Assembly: GCA_965206195.1 (NCBI GenBank)
Contig: CBDBIZ010000011.1
Coordinates: forward strand, 124,001 to 188,000
Direction: 5' to 3'
Length of the DNA: 64,000 nt
Source: JAAOIF01 sp965206195
GTDB lineage: Bacteria > Pseudomonadota > Gammaproteobacteria > PS1 > Pseudothioglobaceae
Shown: piece by piece, positions 1-9,000 of the stretch
Numbering within the stretch: the first letter of the stretch is position 1
Layout: each line of letters starts with the position of its first letter
Notes under the pieces: generated by a model
What the model was told of the DNA's origin: nothing
The model's database searches: none
The model's input: the letters and a program-made list of their open reading frames with translations, nothing else
Translations under genes and position numbers: made by a program

Positions 1-2552
1 AAATCAAATCTTGCGTTTGCATTGGGATTATAAACACAGCCACCACCACTACTGCCACTGCCACTGCCACTGCCACCAGGTGTTGCAATAGCTAGCGGAT
101 CTTCGATCATGCCGTTTGCCATACCATCATCATCATTCGCGCCACCATCTAATAACGTTAAGCGCAAACAGTTATGATTCTCTGTCAAGTTATTATCACC
201 AGCATTAAGCGCTATCCAACCCATGTCATTATCACAAATGACATCTTCTTTTGACTCAATACCATTGTTATTCATGGTATCAAAATCCGACCAAGTGTTA
301 TTAACCGTTGAATACTTACGTAGAGTCGCATCCGCTGGTATTGGGTTTTCTAGTTCAATAATCACGGTAGTGGTACCAGCAATGGCAACACCTTCAATCA
401 CATAATCATAAATCTCGGTAGTATTACGCCCACCATCTGCTGATCCACCATTTGCCGATATTTGTGCAATGGTAATTGCAGTGCTGGTGCTACCAGTGCT
501 GATACTACCTGCACGCAAGGTGGTGCCAGCAGGGCTAGTGATGAATCTGTCGGTACCTGTTTCACTGACACTAGCTAACAATCCATTAGTCAATTCGTCA
601 TCACCTTGAATGCCATCAGCATCAACATCAGCCATAGCAGTACTGTCCACTACCCCCAAGTTAAGCGTGCTGGTGGCGGTAAGAGTGCCATCACTGACTG
701 CTAAACTTATCACTACCGCTGTCCCAGTAGTTAAAGACTGTGGATCAAAAGTTGTTGCAGTCCCAGTATTATTACCAAGGCTAACATCAGTACTTGACCA
801 AGCATAAGTAAGATTGTCACCATTAGCATCAGAGGCACTAGCGGTAATACTAACCGTACCATCAGTAGTAGTAATCAAGCCAGTTTCAGCATTATTTTGA
901 GTTATGGTAAAGTTATTAATTCTTGGGGCTATGTTAGTATTTACAACTGTAATCTCATGTTGTGGCGTTTGCCCTTGAACTGCACCTGTTACAGTGCCCA
1001 TAGTCAGTGTTACGGTAGCAGTCGCAGTGGTCAAGTTAGCACCAGAGATAGTAATACTCTTTGTTCCCATATTGCCACTGTTGGCAGCGATAGTGATAAT
1101 ATTATTTCCACCATCTGCCGTAGCAGTAACCGTGCCCTCGGTAGTAAGGGTAAATTGAATCTGCACAGGATAGTTTGGCGCATCACCACTTAAAAACGCA
1201 GCCACTATTGGTGATTGTCCAGCAGAGCTAAATTGAGCAGGCGCAAAATTAACTGTGGGTATGACAGCAACTGCTTGTGTTTTAGTAGCCTCATTACCAG
1301 CACTATCGCTTGCTTGCCAAATGAGGGTATGAGTGCCTGAGGTTAGTGTAATAGAGCCATCAGCTGTGAGGGTTGGCGTTTTGTTATCAACCAAGGCAAC
1401 TGTGGCAGTTACGGTGTCTTTGTCATCATCAACTGTTACCCCAAAGTCAGTTAAGGCAAATGCGCTCACTCTGCCCGTTGCAGTTAGTGTTACTGGCGTT
1501 GTCAAAAGAACTGGTACTTCATCAACATCAATAACATTAACGATAATCGTTTGAGTGACGCTTCCAATACTATTCATTGCTGTGACCGTTATTGAATAAG
1601 AGGATTGTGTTTCAAAATCAGGTGCGGTGTTAAATGTTAAAACACCCGCACTTGTTAGACTAAATGCGCCAGCGTCTGTACCAGTTAGTGTTATTGCATC
1701 TGCATTTGTTACTGTTAGAGTTGCCACCTGCGTTTGATTTTCATTGACAGTAAAGGTATTTGTTGAAGTAATCACTGGGGGTATAATAGTTCGTGCGCTA
1801 GTGGAAAAAGCAGTCCCTGGTGTGCTGGCAGTACAGGTGATTTTTGAAGCATCTTGCGTACAATCAACGGCAGAATTTCCATTCACTAAAGGTTGTAATT
1901 CATCTACAATGGTCTGGGTTGAGTCTCCATCAGAGGTTATATAGTCATAATCAGTACCATTGATGGTTATGCGATAAAGAGTATTCGCCACTCCTGAGGT
2001 AACTGGGGTGAATTCTACCACTTGTGCCACAGCAACTGTGCCTGTCACGAAGTTTTCAAAAGATACTTGTGTACTATTATTACCAAAACCACCAACAATA
2101 GCTGTAGTAATAGTTGTATTAGACATTTCATCACCCTGTGTGGTAAACCTTAGTTGCCTATTGCGCTCTTCATCACCAACACTCTCAATGCTTAATGGCC
2201 CACGGTTGATGGAGTCACCGTTATTGTTAGTGTCATTTCGTAGATTTTGAAGACTCTCAAAATCTGCAATTAGAGTCGAAGAATCTGCTCCCCTAAAACG
2301 GGCTCTCTCATCATCACAATCATTGTCAACCATTCTAGTTGCACCATCATAGTTAAGAACAATCCTACAATCACCAATTGTTAGAGTGCCAGAAGCAATG
2401 GTTGCAACATTGGAAAATCTTAACACTACAGAGGCTTTTACTTGCTCTACATTATCTGTGGTTACTGTGGCGGTAAAAGTGTTGGTTGCTAACACCGGGC
2501 TTAGGATTGCTAATAGAAAAATAGTGGCTAAAGTTTTGATGATATTAGACAT
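1..2552 (-). CDS. Secreted cadherin-like surface protein with choice-of-anchor domain (3' end beyond window)
   Basis: The frame is open from an ATG at 2552 to the left edge (about 850 codons), so the C-terminus is missing. A ribosome site (AGGAG, then AAAGG) precedes the ATG. Residues 1-22 form a signal peptide. An N-terminal domain follows (TLTIGDC motif) that is also present in the giant protein at 6001-13296. Next comes one cadherin-type repeat (ENQTQVATLTV ... TAPDFETQSSY), then Ig-like beta regions, then a region resembling the choice-of-anchor U domain (LRLTLLDGGANDDDG). The visible end is a Gly/Ser linker with GGGCVYNPNA, which resembles Cys-containing C-terminal sorting tails seen before a membrane helix and basic residues. 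Inferred role: a surface-anchored adhesin or matrix protein. Domain names come from motif memory, not a search. Confidence 0.8.
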   Translation of the reverse strand, partial: MSNIIKTLATIFLLAILSPVLATNTFTATVTTDNVEQVKASVVLRFSNVATIASGTLTIGDCRIVLNYDGATRMVDNDCDDERARFRGADSSTLIADFESLQNLRNDTNNNGDSINRGPLSIESVGDEERNRQLRFTTQGDEMSNTTITTAIVGGFGNNSTQVSFENFVTGTVAVAQVVEFTPVTSGVANTLYRITINGTDYDYITSDGDSTQTIVDELQPLVNGNSAVDCTQDASKITCTASTPGTAFSTSARTIIPPVITSTNTFTVNENQTQVATLTVTNADAITLTGTDAGAFSLTSAGVLTFNTAPDFETQSSYSITVTAMNSIGSVTQTIIVNVIDVDEVPVLLTTPVTLTATGRVSAFALTDFGVTVDDDKDTVTATVALVDNKTPTLTADGSITLTSGTHTLIWQASDSAGNEATKTQAVAVIPTVNFAPAQFSSAGQSPIVAAFLSGDAPNYPVQIQFTLTTEGTVTATADGGNNIITIAANSGNMGTKSITISGANLTTATATVTLTMGTVTGAVQGQTPQHEITVVNTNIAPRINNFTITQNNAETGLITTTDGTVSITASASDANGDNLTYAWSSTDVSLGNNTGTATTFDPQSLTTGTAVVISLAVSDGTLTATSTLNLGVVDSTAMADVDADGIQGDDELTNGLLASVSETGTDRFITSPAGTTLRAGSISTGSTSTAITIAQISANGGSADGGRNTTEIYDYVIEGVAIAGTTTVIIELENPIPADATLRKYSTVNNTWSDFDTMNNNGIESKEDVICDNDMGWIALNAGDNNLTENHNCLRLTLLDGGANDDDGMANGMIEDPLAIATPGGSGSGSGSSGGGCVYNPNANARFD

Positions 2553-2756
2553 GATGCCTTTACTCCTGAAAATAAAATTTAGCAAAATTGTACTATAATT
2601 TATTGTCTATTATGTAATAAATTCACATAATAATATAGGGGTTTTTATTTTAACACCATTTTAACAATAAAAGCAATAAAACCGCTTTTTAATGGGGTAA
2701 GCCCAGACTATAATAACAACCTAAAAAAGCCACTTCCATCTTGACAAGTATATGAA

Positions 2757-2919
2757 GAGACCTTTGCGTAAATATGAATAATCATCAAAACACCATCTTT
2801 CACCCACTTGGCAATTTTATTAAAACCTGCCATAGCCCTGCTAGGACTGGTTTTAATAAAATCACCAATTCGGCAAAATTTGTCATTTTGCTAATCATCC
2901 CTATTTATGCAAAGGTCTC
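2757..2919 (+). repeat. Start-codon repeat element, copy 1 (MITE-like, structured)
   Basis: This 163-bp element has inverted ends GAGACCTTTGC / GCAAAGGTCTC and is bordered by a direct repeat ATGAA on both sides. The right-hand ATGAA contains the cysC start codon. Inside is a 14-bp perfect stem (ATTTTATTAAAACC with its complement) around a loop containing TAGCCCTGCTAGGA, followed by a smaller hairpin GCAAAAT-TTGTC-ATTTTGC. Other copies lie at 20781-20943 and 44172-44332. The right end places AAAGG five bases before the cysC ATG, so the element may supply its ribosome site. The remaining 2553-2756 stretch is AT-rich and holds no gene that I can see; it should contain the promoter of the minus-strand surface protein. 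Confidence 0.85.
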
Positions 2920-3558
2920 ATGAAATCTAATATTATTTGGCATCACGCCACTATAACAAAAGTAAGCCGTAATCAGCAAAACAATCACCCATCTGCTGTG
3001 TTGTGGTTTACTGGGCTGTCTGGTGCTGGTAAATCAACGCTAGCACATGCGCTAGAAGCACAATTACACGGCCTAGATTGCCGAACCATTGTATTAGATG
3101 GCGATAATGTGCGTCATGGACTGTGTGCTGATTTGGGCTTTAGTGACAAAGATCGCAAGGAAAATATTCGCCGTATTGCCGAGGTAAATAAATTGTTTGT
3201 TGAAGCAGGTATGATTGTGCTTGATGCTTTTATCTCCCCGATTGCTGCTGATAGAAAAAGTGCAAAACAAATTATAAATTGTGATAATTTTATTGAAATT
3301 TATTGTCATTGTGATATTAAAGTATGTGAGATGCGCGATGTGAAGGGCCTGTATAAAGAAGCCAGATTAGGAAAAATTAAAAATTTTACTGGTGTTGGTG
3401 CAAGTTACGAGGTGCCTAAAAAACCAGACCTAATATTACCAACAGACACGCGCTCGTTGAATGATTGTGTTAATCAAATAATGGCAAAATTATCAGCTAT
3501 GGGCGTGATAAAGACTAGAGATATCCTGGAAAAAAACCAAGACAAGGTTGATGTTTAA
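2920..3558 (+). CDS. cysC: Adenylylsulfate (APS) kinase
   Basis: Phosphorylates adenosine 5'-phosphosulfate with ATP to give PAPS, the donor used by sulfotransferases. At 212 residues it has the usual length. The P-loop GLSGAGKST is at 32-40, DGDNVRHGL at about 60-68, and the family motif FISP at 104-107. The N-terminal stretch (NIIWHH ... AVLWFTG) aligns with the known family start, so the ATG at 2920 is credible even though it abuts a mobile repeat. The flippase start overlaps its stop. No cysD, cysN or cysH is next to it; the neighbours are surface-glycan and sulfotransferase genes. I therefore infer a role in sulfating a polysaccharide rather than in cysteine synthesis. A sulfur oxidiser would make APS as an intermediate, which the enzyme could tap; that part is inference. 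Confidence 0.95.
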   Translation: MKSNIIWHHATITKVSRNQQNNHPSAVLWFTGLSGAGKSTLAHALEAQLHGLDCRTIVLDGDNVRHGLCADLGFSDKDRKENIRRIAEVNKLFVEAGMIVLDAFISPIAADRKSAKQIINCDNFIEIYCHCDIKVCEMRDVKGLYKEARLGKIKNFTGVGASYEVPKKPDLILPTDTRSLNDCVNQIMAKLSAMGVIKTRDILEKNQDKVDV

Positions 3559-4876
3559 TACAATTAATAAACTCAATCACCTATCAGGTAATTTGATTAA
3601 TTTTAGTACGTTCAGTGGCATCATACAAATCAGTGCTTACTTGATTTCTTTTGCGCTTAGTGTTGTTTTAGTTAGAGGCTTAGGGGTATCAAGTTATGGT
3701 ATTTATGTTTATGCCATGGCACTCATATCACTACTGAGTCTTTTTAATCAATTAGGCATACCAACCTTTATTGTAAGAGAGGCATCCATTAGCCAAACAC
3801 AAAAAAATTGGCATTATTTATATGCCATACTTATGCGCTCTTTACAGGTGGTTGCGTTGGTATCAGTACTACTATTGTGTTTGTCTTTTTTGATATTATG
3901 GCTTTTTTCAAAGCAATTATCAATTCAGCAAATGCAAGTGTTTGGTTGGCTATTATGGTTATTGCCTTTAATGGCATTTTTTCAAATAATGCTATCAGTA
4001 CTCAGAGGCTTAGGTCATGTCATTATTGCACAAGTGATAAAAAAGGTCATCTCACCCGCTTTATTATTGATAGTATTGATATTTTTGTTTGTATTGTCTC
4101 CTGAGATGCGCATACCAAAAGTGGTGGTTTTTGTGCAATTTTGTATTGGTTTGATTATGTTATTTATGGTGTGTTTTGTGCTATGGCAACGGCTACCAAA
4201 AATATTTTTCCAAAGCACTGTGATAACTTATCGTTATAAATCTTGGCTACAAAAAACTACGCCTTTTATTTTACTTTCGGGCGCTGGGCTATTAAATACT
4301 CAGATTGATGTATTAATGCTAGGGGCCTTACAATCTTCAGAACAAGTGGGCATTTATCGTATTGCTGCACAGGTTTGTGTTTTTATTTTATTAGGTTTGC
4401 GAACTGTCAATTTTATTATTGCACCTAAAGTGGCAGAATTACACAGTAATAAAAACCATTATAAATTACAACAACTCATCAGTATTAGCACTAGAATAAG
4501 TGCTACAATCGCTATTAGTATGGCTTGTGTTTTGTTTATTTTTGGGCAAGAGTTAATTATTTTAATTTTTGGCCAGGCATTCTCAAGTGCCTATATACCC
4601 TTATCAATATTATTGATTGGCACATTGGTTAGTGCTGTAATGGGTCCGGTTGGGTTATTAGCAAATATGACAGGACATGAACGATATGCTCTGCGTTACT
4701 TGCTGCTCACTGCTTTATTAAATGTGGTATTAAATATAGTATTTATCCCCATATGGGGCATGATAGGCGCTGCTATTGCCACCGCAAGTAGTATTGCGAT
4801 GCGTAATATATTATTGCATCAAATGTTAAAATCAAAAATAGTTATTAATTCAAGTGTTTTTCAACGGATTGGCTAA
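3551..4876 (+). CDS. Polysaccharide flippase (Wzx/MATE-type membrane protein)
   Basis: A polytopic inner-membrane protein of 441 residues with about 12 hydrophobic segments and the pattern of the oligosaccharide-flippase family (SGIIQISAYLISF near the start, LNTQIDVLMLG mid-way, then a C-terminal half with LLANMTGHERYALRY). Such proteins flip lipid-linked glycan repeat units to the periplasm. The ATG at 3551 overlaps the cysC stop by 8 bases, which suggests translational coupling; an in-frame TTG at 3548 is an alternative start. With cysC before it and a sulfotransferase after it, it probably exports a glycan that is sulfated. The substrate cannot be told from sequence. Confidence 0.9.
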   Translation: MFNTINKLNHLSGNLINFSTFSGIIQISAYLISFALSVVLVRGLGVSSYGIYVYAMALISLLSLFNQLGIPTFIVREASISQTQKNWHYLYAILMRSLQVVALVSVLLLCLSFLILWLFSKQLSIQQMQVFGWLLWLLPLMAFFQIMLSVLRGLGHVIIAQVIKKVISPALLLIVLIFLFVLSPEMRIPKVVVFVQFCIGLIMLFMVCFVLWQRLPKIFFQSTVITYRYKSWLQKTTPFILLSGAGLLNTQIDVLMLGALQSSEQVGIYRIAAQVCVFILLGLRTVNFIIAPKVAELHSNKNHYKLQQLISISTRISATIAISMACVLFIFGQELIILIFGQAFSSAYIPLSILLIGTLVSAVMGPVGLLANMTGHERYALRYLLLTALLNVVLNIVFIPIWGMIGAAIATASSIAMRNILLHQMLKSKIVINSSVFQRIG

Positions 4877-4895
4877 GGGGCAGCTCTAAGATAAT

Positions 4896-5702
4896 ATGTT
4901 TATTAGTGATGAATTAATTTATATACAAATGCAAAAAACCGCTGGTAGCCATATTGCTAAGTTATTGAGGCAGCTTTTTGATGGTGAAATGATTGGCAAA
5001 CATAATCCTGCAACGCTTGAGCAAATTAAATCTGGTGCTTATTTTGTGGGTTCAATTCGCAATCCGTGGGAGTGGTATTTATCGCTTTGGACCTTTGGTG
5101 TTGGTGGTTTTGGTACGGTGATGCGCAACCTAACTAAACGCAATATATTGCCTGCAATGAAAATATTGTTTAAAAACCCAAAAACAGGCTATCAGCATTG
5201 TCTTGATGCCATAACTAAGGATGTTAAAACATGGCGTGGCGTTTATACTCATAGCGATGATATTACTGCATTTCGTCGTTGGCTTGTGTTATTACATGAT
5301 AGTAATCAAGCCAATCACATCACAAAACACTACCATAGCAACATCGCCCAACAGTTTGGCTGGATGACTTATACTTATTTGTGCCTATATTGTCACGCAG
5401 ACAAACCTTTAAGCATGATGGATTTTAGCCAGTTTGCACAGTTATGCCAATTTGAACAAGACACTTGTTATATTGATGATTTCATTAGACAAGAAGCATT
5501 AGAGCAAAGCCTATGCAATATTATTGAAAAAATTAGACCCTTGAATGCAATAGAAAAATCACTGATTATGGATGCCAAAACAACCAACACTTCACATAGA
5601 GCATTAGCTATTAGCGATTATTATGACCAAGCCTGTATTGAGTTAATTCAAAACCGAGATAAATTGATTATTGAAAAGTTTGGCTATTTACCACCAGAGT
5701 AG
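4896..5702 (+). CDS. Sulfotransferase-family protein
   Basis: 268 residues. The PAPS 5'-phosphosulfate loop is recognisable near the N-terminus (IQMQKTAGSHIAKLL), and the 3'-phosphate-binding strand and helix follow at about residues 52-64 (VGSIRNPWEWYLSLW). These are the two hallmark motifs of PAPS-dependent sulfotransferases. It begins 19 bases after the flippase, in the same direction, and forms a three-gene set with cysC. The likely acceptor is a sugar of the surface polysaccharide; that is inferred from context only. It is divergent from the other three sulfotransferases in this window. Confidence 0.82.
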   Translation: MFISDELIYIQMQKTAGSHIAKLLRQLFDGEMIGKHNPATLEQIKSGAYFVGSIRNPWEWYLSLWTFGVGGFGTVMRNLTKRNILPAMKILFKNPKTGYQHCLDAITKDVKTWRGVYTHSDDITAFRRWLVLLHDSNQANHITKHYHSNIAQQFGWMTYTYLCLYCHADKPLSMMDFSQFAQLCQFEQDTCYIDDFIRQEALEQSLCNIIEKIRPLNAIEKSLIMDAKTTNTSHRALAISDYYDQACIELIQNRDKLIIEKFGYLPPE

Positions 5703-5947
5703 CGAACCCGCAACATAAGGCTTGGGAATGTGTCGTTGGCTAAAACGTGGTAAATACCTCAATGTAGTTTGATTGTATTTAATATCAACTTTATCTGCGT
5801 TTGTTTGCACGGCCAGCAGCTGGCTAAATCAATAGCCCAATTCTAACGTAAAATTCTCAGTTAAACAAGACTTAACTGCTTACCAATAATCTCCAAGCAA
5901 AATCAAAGCTATCAATTATACAAGCACTGATGTTAGCAACACTTAAC

Positions 5948-5976
5948 TCAGCGCCAATAACAATCCTGGCGCTTGA
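5948..5976. terminator. Hairpin between convergent genes
   Basis: TCAGCGCCA pairs with TGGCGCTTGA with one bulged base, around a loop of about ten bases. It lies between the convergent sulfotransferase and cadherin-repeat genes. Neither side has a clear T-run, so it is a weak terminator call. The rest of 5703-6000 shows a broken minus-strand reading frame (see findings) and nothing else I recognise. Confidence 0.35.
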
Positions 5977-6000
5977 GCATTAAAAATCCATTAATAAGGT

Positions 6001-9000
6001 TTAGGGTTTAGCACTAGCAAACTTAGTTAAGATTCTTTTTCTAAACAAACCTAATAACGCCATGCTTAGTAATAGATATAACATTGGGTCAATGTGTTTA
6101 TCAATTTGACTAGGATTACTGTTCAGACTACACCCACCGTCACTGCCACTACCAGTAGCAGCTGCTGCTTCGCCAATAGTAAAACCAGATAGTGAGTCAA
6201 CCTCAAAACTAATCCGACCATTGACCAAATCAATGTTATCATCACCGATACGAATTATGTCTAAAAAACGACCTGCTTCTAAATCAGCCGCTGTATTGGC
6301 ATGATAAACTACATAACTACCTGTTAGCCAATCATCTCGGCTGATAAGCTCGGTGTCATACGCCATGCTGATGCCGATTTCATTGTTGGCATCAAATGCC
6401 TTATTAACACTCACTATTGTGCCATCCGCAAGCTGTGCAGTCACATCTAAACGGAAGAAGGTATTGTCAGATCCAGTTGCTCTGCTATCTGCCTGATTTG
6501 TTAATGCGACTGGGGTTAGGGCAACAAAGGTTGCACTGATAGGCTGATTATTGATAGACTGATCATTCATATCCAGTGCACTATTGCTGGTATCAATGCT
6601 GAGGAAATTCACCGGACTGGTAGTGGTTGTTTGGGTAAATTCAGCTGTGAAGCCATTATTACCCACTTGGCGAGAGCCACTGATGGCGTCATCTGTTATT
6701 GCAGCATCACTGCTAGCAATAAATCTGTAAGTAAACACAGTCTCACCACCTGTTGCAAAAGACAAAATGACATCCTCATCAGGGTTTATGCCACCAGCAC
6801 CTGTGGTTGCTCCTGCTTCCAATATAGGGATAGTAATATTAGCATCCCCATTTACATCATCAGTAATAGTTACTGTTGGTGATGTATTAGCAGTCACTAT
6901 GTAGGTTGATACATTAATAACATCACCTGTGTTATTCACGGCACTAAATGTTAAACTACCGGTACTACGAGATACTTGATAGCGATTATTAGCGGTAGCT
7001 GGCACTTGGGTAAAACTCAGCGTGATGCTGGTGGCAGTGGCAGTTGCACTAGACAAACCAATATCGCGTTCAAGTGCTAGTAAGTATCCAGCGGGCTGTG
7101 CCGAGGCACTATAACCATCTTGTGCCACTAAGGTAAAGTCAGCTGATGTAGTAGCAATTTGCTGAGCAACCACCAAACCGTTTGCATTACTAATGGTAAT
7201 GGTTGCTGTGGTGGCACTTGGCAAACCGCTGAGGTTTACTGTTAGGGTGTTAGTGGCTTGGATTTGACGGAAGTCAAATGTTTCTGCAACCCCAGCATTA
7301 TTCGCATAGGTGCTAAGAGCTAGTGCGCGGGAAATACTGCTACTATTGCCCTGTCTTGCCAAATCAATCTGGTTGCCCGAAGCTCGATCGCCGGTGGCTA
7401 ACAATAAGGTAAAGATGCCATTAGAGCCTGTCGTGGTTGTTACGTTGCCACTGGTAACCAAAACGTCTGACAAAGGAGCATCGGCATTACTGCTATCAAT
7501 CACAGTTGCACTATACTCAATCACTGGCAAAACATTCGCTGTGGTTGTGGCAGTTAAACTCGCCCCTGCTACTCGGTATTGTGCGCTAATGCTGACTGGG
7601 GTGATGGTCTCAACCATTGTACTTGTGCTTATGCTTGAGAATGTTGCTGTGGCAAAGTTGTTATTAAGCGCCATTGCACTTGAATCAATGCTTGCCGCCA
7701 GACTATTGTCCCCACTTAGGCTAAGTGAAACTGAAGCGGCTGGGCTTAAACCACTAATAGTTAGGACGGCACTATTATCACTAGCAGATGGATTGGATAA
7801 TCCCCTTTCAAAGATACCTGCTTTATCAAGGCGGATAACTGGTGGGACATGCACATCAAAGCTATCAATGACGTTGTCATTGGCATCGCTAACGGTAATG
7901 GTATAAACTCCAGCAAAGGCATTCGTGTTTGGCGGGATGAAAGTATAACTTCCATCAACGTTAGAAGAGAGTCGTTCACCGCGATCACCATTAACAGTAA
8001 AGGTTACACTTTGAACGGCTCTAAAAGATAAGCTATTATCGCTGCTTAGTATGGTGGCATCACCTCTTAGACTCTGATTGGTGTCTGTATCGGTAATAAG
8101 CAGGCTGATTATCTCAATGGTTAAGGTTGAAGTACCAGTATGAAAGCCATCATCAGCACTAATGATATAGTCAGTTGCTGATTGGCTCTCAACCCCAAAT
8201 GGGCTGCCAGAAAGTGCACAAGTAACAACACCCATAGCATCAGTATCAACCTCGATGCTCAGCCCGCTTGGCAATTCTGGAGAGGACGTGCATGAAGTCG
8301 GTGCATCGCCTGAATTTGGTAAAAATAATGTCGCAGTTTCAGTAGCTGGAACATCATTACTAAAGACTCTTGAGGCATCGGCTAAGGTTGGCGGCAAATT
8401 AGCTATATTAACTGCAATCGTTTGAGTGACGGTTAAATCACCATCCGTTGCTGCTACTATTGTTAAGTAAGAGGATTGTGCTTCAAAATTAGGTACATCG
8501 TTAAATGTTAGCACACCATTAGTTGTGATACTAAATGCAGCTGTGTCTGTGCCAGTTGGTCTTGTTGAGAATGAGAATGCTACTGTATCACCAGAATCTT
8601 CATCTGTTGCCATTACAGTTGCCACTGCTGTTAGGCCTTCACGAACCCTAAATGTATTTGTTGAAGTGATTACTGGAGGCTCATTAATATCATTCACTGT
8701 AATGGTAATCATTTGAGTGTCGGTTAGAGCGTTATCTGTCGCTGTTGCTGTTATTGAATAAGAGGATTGCATTTCAAAATTAAATGCAGTCCTAAATGTT
8801 AAAACGCCCGCACTTGTTAGATTAAATAGATCCGCATGTGTGCCAGTTAGTGTTGTTGAGAATACTGGTGCATCGCTAGGGTCTTCATCTGCTACTGTTA
8901 AAGTTGCCACTTGCGTTTGGTTTTCATCAACATTATAGCTGGCTGTTGCGCCACCGCTGATTACTGGAGCTTCATTAACATCATTCACTGTAATTGCAAT

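Noticed and set aside
223..2598. Plus-strand frames over the first 2.6 kb
   Set aside because: The minus strand is open from 2552 to the window edge with signal peptide and domains; these are shadows.
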